DNA of 18,246 bases from the NCBI GenBank assembly GCA_017431185.1, contig JAFRLP010000593.1, positions 1-18,246 of the forward strand. The letters run 5' to 3'. Source of the stretch: Victivallales bacterium. GTDB lineage: Bacteria; Verrucomicrobiota; Lentisphaeria; Oligosphaerales; Oligosphaeraceae. The first letter of the stretch is position 1. Every line of letters starts with the position of its first letter. Positions 1-6,544 of this stretch are shown one piece after another. The notes beneath the pieces were generated by a model. It worked only from the letters and a program-made list of their open reading frames with translations, was not told where the DNA came from and did no database searches. The translations under genes were made by a program, and so were the position numbers.

Positions 1-96
1 CGCGCGGCTCGCCTGGATGCGGCCATCCGGAAGCACTTCTATCGTCAGCTGCGAGTTCCCCGTGCCGAAGAGGCCACCGGGCGCGTGCTTCGAGAC
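1..96 (-). pseudogene. Truncated reading frame interrupted at the IS left end
   Basis: The minus strand is open from the window edge for 32 codons and reads like protein (KHAPGGLFGTGNSQLTIEVLPDGRIQAS). A TAG stop at 97-99, inside the first bases of the insertion sequence, closes it upstream, and there is no start codon or ribosome binding site. This fits a gene that lost its 5' end when the IS arrived. The strand is not certain: the + strand frame over 1-111 is also open. The family is not recognised; the 'IEVLPDGRIQ' stretch recalls small beta-rich plasmid or phage proteins, but that is only an impression. Confidence 0.3.
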
Positions 97-140
97 CTAA
101 AATCTTCATGAAATTGTTATAGCTATTGCTGTTTCTCATC

Positions 141-167
141 GGTCGGGCTTGTCCCGGCCTTTTTTTT
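141..167 (+). terminator. Inward-facing terminator in the IS left end
   Basis: The stem GGTCGGG/CCCGGCC has one G-U pair, a loop of five bases, and is followed by eight T residues. It lies between the IS left end and the transposase promoter, where it would stop transcription entering from the flank. This is a common way for IS elements to avoid impinging transcription. Confidence 0.75.
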
Positions 168-190
168 CGCTCAAAAATCGTAGCACTCGC

Positions 191-243
191 TTGACATGGG
201 CGAGAACATAGCTATATTATATCAGATTTTTTAATATAGCTAT
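191..243 (+). promoter_or_regulatory. Transposase promoter overlapped by a 12-bp inverted repeat
   Basis: TTGACA at 191-196 and TATTAT at 215-220 have an 18-base spacer. A perfect 12-bp inverted repeat, ATAGCTATATTA (208-219) and its complement (232-243), overlaps the -10 box and the likely start site. The arrangement could be an operator or a structure at the mRNA 5' end. Its core TAGCTATA is shared with the IS termini (near 119-128 and 2071-2080). Confidence 0.55.
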
Positions 244-258
244 AACCCACCCACCCCC

Positions 259-2007
259 ATGTCCCACATCCAACTGAACCGCCAGCCTCCCCGTCTTCCC
301 CGCGTCCTGTTTGGACAGAGCCATTACGTCAAGGGGAAGACGCCCCGTTTCTCCGGCGTCTATCTCGGTCTTCTTGACGAGAGCAGCATGGAGTTGATTC
401 AAAGTCGCAAGCTCAAGGAGCTGACCCCTGAAATGCGGGATGCGCTGTCGCATCGCGGCATATCCTTTGGGCACCGGCACGCCAGCCCTCCCGGACGCAG
501 GCCGGACAAGGACAAGCCGGTCCGGCTTGGCATGCTTTCCGGGGCCGGCCATGAGGAGGTCGGAGTTGTGCGGGTGCTTCAGCACCTCTCCGGAACTGCT
601 GGCCTGTCGGAATGCCTCCGTGCCTCCTTTGGCGGCATCGGTGACAACCTGTTCGTGCTGGCCTGCCACCAGGTTGCCGAACGCGGGAGGCTCTATCTGG
701 CCGAGGCGTGGGCTGAGGCCACGCCCTTCAGGCGGGGCGGACTGTCCTCCCCGTCCGTCTCCCGCCTCCTTGAGGGTGTTGGACGTGATGTGGACGCCCG
801 CATGGAGTTCCACAGATCCTGGTACAGGGCGTGCGGCAGCCCGAAGCTGCTGGTGCATGACACGACGTCCATATCCGGCTATTCCGGCGAGATGCGGGAG
901 ATGGAATGGGGATACAACCGCGACCGCGAGAAAATGCCGCAGATCAACATGGCGTCCGTCTATGCCCTGGCCCTCAGGCTGCCCGTCTTCTACAGGGTGC
1001 TTCCGGGAAGCATTCCGGACATCGCGTCCCTGGTCGAGACCAACGACTACATGGAGCTCCTGGGCATCTGCGACTACCAGTATGTCCTTGACAAGGGGTA
1101 CTTCAGCGACGAGAACGCCAGGGACATGCTTGGCCGGGGGCTTGACTTCACTGCCGGGGCAAAATGGAACAACCAGCTTCTGGGGCTGCTCCGCCGCAGT
1201 GCGGGCGCACTGCACTCCGCGCGGGGCAAAAGCATTGTCCATGGCGGGCGACGAATCCTGTGGGCGCAGGGCAGATACGTCATCGAGCAGGATGACCGGC
1301 GCCTCAGGAAGACGGCCATGACAGCGTACATCTACTACAGCCCCGTCGCGGCCGCGGAGCTCATGGAGAAGCTGGAGGCGACGCTCGAGGAACTGGTCCG
1401 GAAGTCACGGAAGGAGAGATTCGCCACGGAGAAGGAGGCGCGGCTCTGGGTGCAGGAGAACTGCGGCGGGTATTCGGGCTGCCTTGTCGCGGTGCCGGAG
1501 AGCGTCAGGAAAAGAAAGACGGGGGCGGCGGACGGACTTGGCGTGCTTCTGGAGCGTTCAGCCAAGGGAATCAGGGAATACGGCGAGACCTTCGGGGCCA
1601 GCGCCGTGGTGACCTCGGTGGAACGCCAGGACGCCGCGGCCACGTTCGAACGCTTCCACAGCAGGGATCCCATCGAGAAGATGTACGACATCCTCAAGAA
1701 CGAGCTGGACTGCAACCGCCTCTGCACGGGGAAGGACGCGATGATGGAGGGAAGGCTGTTCGTCGCCTTTCTGGGGACGATCATCCATTCCATGCTGGAG
1801 AACCTGATGCGCGAACGCGGCGTCCTGAAGACCATGTCGGTGCGCGAGGCCATCGTCCTGCTGGCAAAGGTGACAAGGACACGCTTTGACGACGGAAGGG
1901 AAATCAGGCATGACATCCCGAAGAAGGCACGCGAGCTCATCGTGGCCCTTGGCCTGCAGGAGGTGTTCAGCGACTACAGGGAGTTCAGTGCGGACGCAAA
2001 GAGTTGA
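259..2007 (+). CDS. IS1634-like DDE transposase
   Basis: This enzyme catalyses transposition of the surrounding IS through a DDE-type RNase H-fold nuclease. The visible triad is D201 in LLVHDTTS, D278 in VLDKGYFS and E473 in the signature FHSRDPIEKMYDILK. The signature matches the IS4-superfamily pattern Y-x2-R-x3-E-x6-K, with F replacing Y. Between the second D and the E lies a long insertion rich in charged residues, as in IS1634-type proteins. At 582 residues it is within the usual length of that family and appears intact. The first ATG has no obvious Shine-Dalgarno sequence; I keep it because the coding-like sequence starts there and the promoter lies just upstream. Large antisense frames over this gene are products of its high GC content. 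Confidence 0.9.
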   Translation: MSHIQLNRQPPRLPRVLFGQSHYVKGKTPRFSGVYLGLLDESSMELIQSRKLKELTPEMRDALSHRGISFGHRHASPPGRRPDKDKPVRLGMLSGAGHEEVGVVRVLQHLSGTAGLSECLRASFGGIGDNLFVLACHQVAERGRLYLAEAWAEATPFRRGGLSSPSVSRLLEGVGRDVDARMEFHRSWYRACGSPKLLVHDTTSISGYSGEMREMEWGYNRDREKMPQINMASVYALALRLPVFYRVLPGSIPDIASLVETNDYMELLGICDYQYVLDKGYFSDENARDMLGRGLDFTAGAKWNNQLLGLLRRSAGALHSARGKSIVHGGRRILWAQGRYVIEQDDRRLRKTAMTAYIYYSPVAAAELMEKLEATLEELVRKSRKERFATEKEARLWVQENCGGYSGCLVAVPESVRKRKTGAADGLGVLLERSAKGIREYGETFGASAVVTSVERQDAAATFERFHSRDPIEKMYDILKNELDCNRLCTGKDAMMEGRLFVAFLGTIIHSMLENLMRERGVLKTMSVREAIVLLAKVTRTRFDDGREIRHDIPKKARELIVALGLQEVFSDYREFSADAKS

Positions 2008-2137
2008 CGGGCGTCGTGACAGTTGCGGCCGGTGGAGGGCGTGGTCCCCGAGACCATGCGCATAGCTATAAAATAAGGCTTGAAGATTTCAGGACCCGAT
2101 TGTCACCCGAAGGTGCCAAAACGGCTAAAATATAGTC

Positions 2138-2156
2138 GTTGGAAGTTTTTTCCAAC
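2138..2156 (+). repeat. Short perfect hairpin GTTGGAA/TTCCAAC
   Basis: A 7-bp perfect inverted repeat with a 5-base loop lies just upstream of the promoter of the truncated restriction gene. It could be an operator half-site pair. Nothing more can be said from sequence. Confidence 0.35.
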
Positions 2157-2164
2157 ACTTTGCA

Positions 2165-2193
2165 TTGATAGTCGCCAAAATCTGCTGTATAGT
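2165..2193 (+). promoter_or_regulatory. Sigma70-type promoter of the truncated restriction gene
   Basis: TTGATA at 2165-2170 and TATAGT at 2188-2193 are separated by exactly 17 bases. A 44-base leader with AAGGA follows, before the ATG at 2238. The promoter appears intact although the gene it served is truncated, so it may now drive the downstream 49-codon ORF and nuclease gene. Confidence 0.5.
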
Positions 2194-2237
2194 AAGTGAA
2201 ACTCCTCAAAGACATAAATTAAGGACAAGACAATCCA

Positions 2238-2350
2238 TGACGTTTCGTGACATTCTCAACAAATACCGCACGCAGTCGTTTTCGGAGCAGGACAAGGGCA
2301 CGCGCTTTGAACGGCTGATGAAGGCGTGGCTGCTGGCCATGTCCAAGTAA
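2238..2350 (+). pseudogene. N-terminal remnant of a type ISP-like restriction helicase
   Basis: The 37-residue product (MTFRDILNKYRTQSFSEQDK followed by GTRFERLMKAWLLA) matches the conserved opening of very large restriction-modification helicases. These proteins begin with a YR-x-SFSExDKGxRFERLM motif that leads into an Mrr/PD-(D/E)XK-like nuclease domain, followed by helicase and methylase domains; the assignment rests on my memory of this family. Here the frame ends with MSK-stop directly after the motif, and none of the roughly 800-1600 remaining codons are present. The start is the ATG at 2238, preceded by AAGGA and a good promoter. It is probably a deletion remnant, and the peptide is unlikely to be functional. 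Confidence 0.65.
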
Positions 2351-2377
2351 GCAGACTATCACTGAGGAACCACGGTT

Positions 2378-2527
2378 ATGTCAGAAATGGCGGTAGTATA
2401 CAAACGGTTGGCGGCATCTATTATGTCCATTGAGGCCTATGTGCTAATTTTTCTCGACTCACCAAGAAGACACTCCTGGGGGGACCAATGGGAAATAGGC
2501 AGGCAAGCACTAATGGATGAGGAGTAG
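2378..2527 (+). CDS. Small 49-aa protein coupled to the nuclease gene
   Basis: ATG at 2378 is preceded by GAGGA at 2364-2368 and opens 49 codons ending at TAG 2525-2527, only 5 bases before the ATG of the next gene. The product (MSEMAVVYKRLAASIMSIEA... ending RQALMDEE) has no motif I recognise. It has a mildly hydrophobic middle (YVLIFL) and an acidic end. The last codons contain the GAGGAG that serves the next gene, so the two are likely translated together. It could be a small partner of the nuclease-like protein. A chance ORF cannot be excluded. Confidence 0.45.
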   Translation: MSEMAVVYKRLAASIMSIEAYVLIFLDSPRRHSWGDQWEIGRQALMDEE

Positions 2528-2532
2528 CAATC

Positions 2533-3450
2533 ATGAATAATGTCAGTAATCTTCTAGATGAATGTGAATCGTTTTTGCAAAAGGGGGATTTAGCAAGTGC
2601 GATAATGAAGTTAGCCCATATTGCTTTTCAATATAAAAAATATGAAGATTATGTTTTCTTACGAATGCAACTTGTTGATACAGGGGATGAAAATTCTAAT
2701 AATGTTTTTTTAATGGAAATAAAAAAAGAAATACCAAATCAAATTGACCAAGTGGAGATAATAAAAAAAGCTGCTATAAGATATGAGAATTTACGCAGAT
2801 ATTGCGACAATATGTTTTATAGTATTCCTGTTAACATACGGAGAGAGCACCCCATCAAATTATCTGAGATAGGTTCATCAAAGGCTGAAATTGAAAGGCA
2901 ACAACGAAGTCAGCTTGATAGATGCTTCTTGAATATCGAAAATGAAATACGTGCTATCATTCTCCAATACAGGAATGCTTCTTGTGCCTTCGTCAACAAC
3001 CACGATTATTCAATGATTGTCAAAATAATAGATCATTTTGGCAATATTGCCAGACAACTAACAAAAAGACATGACAAAAGACCCACTATTGAGATTAATG
3101 ACGAATACGATGTTCAGGATTTATTCCATGCCCTTCTGCGGCTTCATTTTGATGATATTCGTGCAGAGGAGTGGACACCAAGTTATGCAGGTGGCGCAAG
3201 TAGAATAGATTTCCTAATTAAGAAATTGCAGTTAGCCATAGAAATTAAATTTGCTTCTGCAAAACTTCGGAATAAGGAATTAAAAGAACAGCTTTCTGTG
3301 GATAAAGAACAATACAAGTCTCATCCTGACGCTAAAAAGTTATTGTGTTTTATATATGATCCAAATTACAAAGTGGATAATCCAAGAGGATTTGAAGAAG
3401 ATTTAAGACAAGATTCTCCGCTTAAAACAGAAATCTTTGTTCGAAACTAA
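2533..3450 (+). CDS. Helical protein with C-terminal PD-(D/E)XK-type nuclease domain
   Basis: The 305-residue protein has an alpha-helical N-terminal two thirds. Its C-terminal domain (about 195-300) begins 'EYDVQDLFHALLRLHFDDIRAEEW' in short pieces and carries D226 in SRIDFLI and E237-x-K239 in AIEIKFA. This is the arrangement of the PD-(D/E)XK nuclease core, and a following QYKSHPDAKKLLCFIYDP segment is typical of restriction-type members (DpnII/MboI-like in my judgement). Such domains occur alone or fused to sensors in phage-defence loci. A GAGGAG ribosome site lies 8 bases before the ATG. The gene is much more AT-rich than the IS and the genes to the right, pointing to separate acquisition. 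The target and the role of the N-terminal part are unknown. Confidence 0.75.
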   Translation: MNNVSNLLDECESFLQKGDLASAIMKLAHIAFQYKKYEDYVFLRMQLVDTGDENSNNVFLMEIKKEIPNQIDQVEIIKKAAIRYENLRRYCDNMFYSIPVNIRREHPIKLSEIGSSKAEIERQQRSQLDRCFLNIENEIRAIILQYRNASCAFVNNHDYSMIVKIIDHFGNIARQLTKRHDKRPTIEINDEYDVQDLFHALLRLHFDDIRAEEWTPSYAGGASRIDFLIKKLQLAIEIKFASAKLRNKELKEQLSVDKEQYKSHPDAKKLLCFIYDPNYKVDNPRGFEEDLRQDSPLKTEIFVRN

Positions 3451-3517
3451 TTGTGTTATATTTTCAGGCGAATTCAAAACAACAATCTTTGACTGAATAA
3501 GCATAAGAGGTTTTTCA

Positions 3518-4981
3518 ATGTCCACATCATCCCAAATCAACCCGCTGCTCACGCTTGACTACATCAGGAACGAGCCAGAAAACAAATACTTTGACCGTAA
3601 GGATGCGCGTATCAAACCAACGGATCTGGCTCAGGACATCTCAGGTTTCGCCAACGCGGAGGGGGCGACCATTGTCATCGGCATCAATGACAAGACGCGA
3701 GAATTGGAGGGCATAAATTCGGTTGGCGAAGCGCATATCAACGAACTCATCAATGCGGCGAACTCCTGCTGTCGCCCAATGCCGGCGGTCAAGGAGGAAT
3801 TTCTAGATATCATCAACGCACAGGGGAAACCAGACCGTCTTCTGCTGCTTCACATCGCCCCAAGCAAAGAGCAGATTATCCGCACTACCAGCGACCAGAC
3901 CTACCTTCGCATTGCAGACAAGACAAAACCCATTGTAGGGGAAAACCTGCGGAATCTTGAATACAGCAAGGGGTCGCGCCATTACGAGGATGAGTTCCAT
4001 CTCTACGCCAGAATCGAGGACATGGACACGGAACTCCTTGAAAAATACAAATCCTGCATTGGAGCGGAGGGGATGGGCAATGAGCAGGTGCTTAGGGCAC
4101 GTGGCTTTCTCCAGCAGGTGAACGGGGAATGGCGTCTCACCAATGCGGCGGTTCTGCTGTTCTCCAAGAACATCCGTCAATTCTATCCCAACTGCCGAGT
4201 GCGTTTTCTGCGCTACGATGGCACGGAGTCCAAGGTCGGAACTTCAATCAACCTCATCAAGGACGAGAACATCGAATATCCTCTGATGAAAATCATTGAA
4301 AAGGCCAAGGAGTTCATCCGCACCCAATTGCGAGACTTCACACGCTTGAACACCGCCACAGGGAAATTCGAGGTCATCCCCGAATACCCGGAGTTCGCAT
4401 GGGTTGAGGGTGTCACGAATGCCATCGTCCATCGTGACTACGCAATGACGGGGTTGTTCATCAAGGTCACGATGTACGACGATAGGCTGGAAATAGAAAG
4501 TCCTGGGCAATTGCCAGGCATCGTCACGCTGAAGACCATACGCGAAAGCCGTTTCGCGCGGAATCCAACTATTTCACGGACTCTTACGGAATGCGGCTGG
4601 GTTCGTGAACTTAATGAGGGTGTTCCCCGAATCTATGCGGACATGAAGGATTTCTTTCTGGATGAGCCAGAATACAGCGAACCACAGGGGCGTGTGCGAT
4701 TGGTGTTGCGGAACAACATCGCCACAAGACATCTTCGCCAGTCCGACAGGGCAGCCAGAGTGGTTGGACAGGAGAAGTGGGAGCAACTGGACGAACTGGA
4801 GCGGCGGATTCTGGCTTTTCTGTCTGCGCACGGGGCGCAGAGTACATCGCAACTGGTTCAGAAACTGGAAAAATCCGATGCCTCTATTCGGAGAAGAATC
4901 AATCACTTATTGAAATTGAATCTTCTTACGGCAAATGGTCACAGCCATGCTCCGACACGCACCTACCAGCTTTCGGTTTGA
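3518..4981 (+). CDS. Schlafen/AlbA_2-domain ATP-binding regulator with winged helix
   Basis: This 487-residue protein has three parts. Residues about 20-135 form the divergent AlbA_2/Schlafen domain, with YFDRKDA followed by DISGFANAEGATIVIGI. Residues about 285-385 resemble the HATPase_c_4 module, with EGVTNAIVHRDY and a LEIESPGQLPG strand-turn. The C-terminus (about 415-487) looks like a winged helix, with RRILAFLSAHGAQSTSQLV and a second helix containing SIRRRINHLL. Relatives are annotated as transcriptional regulators or, wrongly, as RecG-like helicases, and AlbA_2/Schlafen domains recur in defence islands. A TAAGAGG site lies about 8 bases before the ATG. The gene appears intact. Directly after its stop come eight tandem 11-bp repeats that could be its own binding sites. 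Confidence 0.85.
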   Translation: MSTSSQINPLLTLDYIRNEPENKYFDRKDARIKPTDLAQDISGFANAEGATIVIGINDKTRELEGINSVGEAHINELINAANSCCRPMPAVKEEFLDIINAQGKPDRLLLLHIAPSKEQIIRTTSDQTYLRIADKTKPIVGENLRNLEYSKGSRHYEDEFHLYARIEDMDTELLEKYKSCIGAEGMGNEQVLRARGFLQQVNGEWRLTNAAVLLFSKNIRQFYPNCRVRFLRYDGTESKVGTSINLIKDENIEYPLMKIIEKAKEFIRTQLRDFTRLNTATGKFEVIPEYPEFAWVEGVTNAIVHRDYAMTGLFIKVTMYDDRLEIESPGQLPGIVTLKTIRESRFARNPTISRTLTECGWVRELNEGVPRIYADMKDFFLDEPEYSEPQGRVRLVLRNNIATRHLRQSDRAARVVGQEKWEQLDELERRILAFLSAHGAQSTSQLVQKLEKSDASIRRRINHLLKLNLLTANGHSHAPTRTYQLSV

Positions 4982-4996
4982 GTTTTGACCGAGCTT

Positions 4997-5084
4997 GACG
5001 GAGTTCTGACGGAGTTCTGACGGAGTTCTGACGGAGTTCTGACGGAGTTCTGACGGAGTTCTGACGGAGTTCTGACGGAGTTCT
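4997..5084. repeat. Eight perfect tandem copies of an 11-bp unit
   Basis: GACGGAGTTCT is repeated eight times without a mismatch over 88 bases. It starts 16 bases after the stop of the AlbA_2 regulator gene, and a degenerate copy (GACCGAGCTT) precedes it. The 11-base period is close to one turn of B-DNA, so all copies face the same side of the helix. This suits a cooperative protein-binding array, such as an operator or iterons. The unit is not a multiple of three, so the antisense frame through it encodes an 11-residue repeat; I regard that frame as spurious. Confidence 0.95.
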
Positions 5085-5100
5085 TGCCGGGCCAGTGAAA

Positions 5101-5206
5101 TATTGCGTGGAACTCATTACGCAATAGGTAATAGCCTATCTACTACGGTCAATCAATGGGTAACTGGCCCATTGATTGACATACTACATTTGATAATAAT
5201 TACCTA
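5101..5206. repeat. Cluster of nested palindromes in AT-rich DNA
   Basis: Three perfect inverted repeats lie in about 100 bases. TATTGCGT (5101-5108) pairs with 5119-5126. TAGGTAAT (5125-5132) pairs with 5199-5206. Nested inside the second is GTCAATCAATGGG (5148-5160) with 5168-5180, a 13-bp stem with a 7-base loop. No T-run follows the 13-bp stem, so it is not a standard terminator. Together with the adjacent 11-bp array, this non-coding stretch of about 200 bases could be a replication or transfer origin or a large operator. No gene is seen between 4982 and the next reading frame. Confidence 0.7.
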
Positions 5207-5304
5207 ACATACAACCACTTCATAATAGTAATCTCGGTCTCGAATCCCTGAATGGCAGCGCGCGTGGTGCTGTTGTTCCCTTCACCCCCGCGTCTGCCAT
5301 CGAA

Positions 5305-6123
5305 ATGCAGAACGCCTCTGAAGCCATTACTAACCTGATGGCCTCTCTCGAAAACTACTATGACGCGGCCCGTAATGCCATGCTCGTCAAGAAAGCCGTC
5401 AAGAAGTACGGCAAAACCCAGTCTATCGTCGCTCTGATTGGCCAGGAAGGTCTTGCTGCTGCTCAGACATTCTCCATGGAAGGCTTCTGGGAAAAAGTCA
5501 AGAACTTCCTCATCAAGATCTGGGAAAAGATTAAGGAATGGTGGGGCCGCTTCTGGGGCATGTTCTTCAGCGTGGAAAAGAAACTTGAATCCTTTGTTAA
5601 TGATGTCAAGGGCAAGAACCTGGCACATGATTGCGAGTATGATGGCCCTGCAGCCGAGTCTATCAAGAAAGTTCTTTCCAAGTACTATGATGGTGCTATC
5701 AAAGAAATCAAAGCCGCTGTGAGCGCAACTGATATGGCTGCAATTAATACGATTAATGGCCGTCTTCAAGGCACCTATGGGGACATCAATGGCGGTATCA
5801 ATGAAATCAATGTAGCTTTCAATGATGTCAAGCGCGTTTTCAAGACTGGCGACGCAGTTGCCAAGGAAGGTCAGCTCTTGCTTGATGTTCTCAAGGCTTG
5901 CACAGCTCGTAAGAAAGACATTGATGAGTATACTAAGAAAGCCATCGAAGCTATCAAGAAGGTTACTGCGTCAAATGGCGATGATAATGAAGTGATTGAC
6001 AAAACACTCAATATTATCAAGAAGGCTGCTAAGCTTAACAACGAACTGGTTAGCAAGCTCAGTAAGGCAGCTACAACGGCTGCTGTTAAACTGATGTCCC
6101 ACACCAGACTTGCCAGCAGATAA
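5305..6123 (+). CDS. Phage internal-head-protein-like protein, start unclear
   Basis: The 272-residue frame has an N-terminal segment rich in A, S and Q, then FSMEGFWEKVKNFLIK followed by IWEKIKEWWGRFWGMFF. The latter is a strongly amphipathic aromatic/lysine helix (about 54-82). A long Lys/Ala-rich helical region runs to the end. This plan resembles internal head or inner-body proteins of large myophages, in which a propeptide is cut after an x-x-E site (here SME|G). That comparison is by architecture only. No ribosome site precedes this ATG, and the frame stays open upstream to a TAA at 5197. The upstream translation (NLGLESLNG, VVPFTPASAIE) also looks like real protein. The gene may therefore be truncated at its 5' end or start at a non-ATG codon. 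No other structural phage gene is present. Confidence 0.5.
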   Translation: MQNASEAITNLMASLENYYDAARNAMLVKKAVKKYGKTQSIVALIGQEGLAAAQTFSMEGFWEKVKNFLIKIWEKIKEWWGRFWGMFFSVEKKLESFVNDVKGKNLAHDCEYDGPAAESIKKVLSKYYDGAIKEIKAAVSATDMAAINTINGRLQGTYGDINGGINEINVAFNDVKRVFKTGDAVAKEGQLLLDVLKACTARKKDIDEYTKKAIEAIKKVTASNGDDNEVIDKTLNIIKKAAKLNNELVSKLSKAATTAAVKLMSHTRLASR

Positions 6124-6124
6124 A

Positions 6125-6511
6125 TCAAAAAATAATCGGCACATAGTAGAGGCGGTTTAAGACCGCCTCTACTATGTGTAACATAATTATTGGCTCTGTT
6201 TTCCCAATATCATCTCCTGACATGTCACTGTCTTTCACTGAGAATGTCCCTGTATAGGCTATCAACTCCTGTGCTGTCGGAATCTTCAGGGCTATGTTCT
6301 CAGATTCCCTGTCCAGGACCATGGCAATCTGAGCAACTGCCTTCCCAGTGAAATAGACGACATCTGCGTCTTCTGGCATGGCGTTAAGCACCTCACGTGC
6401 AATGTTGAGTGCCATCTCCTCTGGCAGAACATGCACTTCCTGCTGATTTTCCTGCTTGTCCTGTTTGGCTGCTTCCACAATGATTTTTGCAATTGCGCTG
6501 AACTGGCTCAT
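6125..6511 (-). CDS. 128-aa protein of unknown function, last gene of AAA+ cassette
   Basis: The start is the ATG at 6511, preceded by ACAAGGAGAACCAAC, the same leader style as other genes of the element. It lies 33 bases after the AAA+ ATPase stop, so it is probably co-transcribed. The product is acidic and mostly helical at the N-terminus ([18 protein letters not shown]). The middle, [23 protein letters not shown], is split by loops. I see no known motif or membrane segment. Its last 19 codons run through a 17-bp hairpin and the stop lies in the T-run behind it, so the C-terminus is encoded by the terminator. That may reflect a fusion or truncation at the junction with the phage-like gene. 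Confidence 0.75.
   Translation of the reverse strand: MSQFSAIAKIIVEAAKQDKQENQQEVHVLPEEMALNIAREVLNAMPEDADVVYFTGKAVAQIAMVLDRESENIALKIPTAQELIAYTGTFSVKDSDMSGDDIGKTEPIIMLHIVEAVLNRLYYVPIIF
6140..6178. terminator. 17-bp perfect hairpin between convergent genes
   Basis: CACATAGTAGAGGCGGT (6140-6156) pairs perfectly with 6162-6178 around a 5-base loop. On the minus strand it is followed by ATTATTTTTT, so it is a strong terminator for the leftward operon. On the + strand it ends the phage-like gene less convincingly, as only a mixed A/T run follows. The hairpin lies inside the 3' end of the 128-aa reading frame. Confidence 0.85.
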
Positions 6512-6544
6512 GTTGGTTCTCCTTGTTTTGGGGTTAATTGAACT

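Larger units (their letters stand above)
96..2093 (+). mobile_element. IS1634-like insertion sequence (IS4 superfamily)
   Basis: The left end CCTAAAATCTTCA (96-108) and right end TGAAGATTTCAGG (2081-2093) are inverted repeats with one mismatch in 13 positions. Inside each end is a copy of the palindrome TATAGCTA or its near match. Between them lies one long transposase gene. Base composition is clearly GC-richer than the AT-rich genes to the right, which fits recent arrival. I could not find a convincing target-site duplication: the flanks are 'ttcgaga' on the left and 'acccgat' on the right. Either the exact ends are a few bases off or the flanks were rearranged after insertion. Confidence 0.75.

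Noticed and set aside
1..111. + strand partial gene ending at 111
   Set aside because: The frame is open, but its last codons would lie in the IS end and the minus-strand reading looks more protein-like. With so little sequence I list only the latter, at low confidence.
217..1242. 341-codon minus-strand ORF over the transposase
   Set aside because: It is antisense to a gene with a clear DDE triad. GC-rich coding DNA often leaves such open frames, and no motif is seen in it.
4997..5084. CRISPR array
   Set aside because: Units are 11 bp and directly abutting, with no spacers. The RecB/Cas4-like nuclease has no cas1 or cas2 neighbour.
4926..5117. Minus-strand ORF with an 11-residue repeat peptide (TPSELRQNSVR)
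   Set aside because: The repeats come from reading the 11-bp DNA array in a frame that cycles every 33 bases. The rest is antisense to the regulator gene, and there is no ribosome site.
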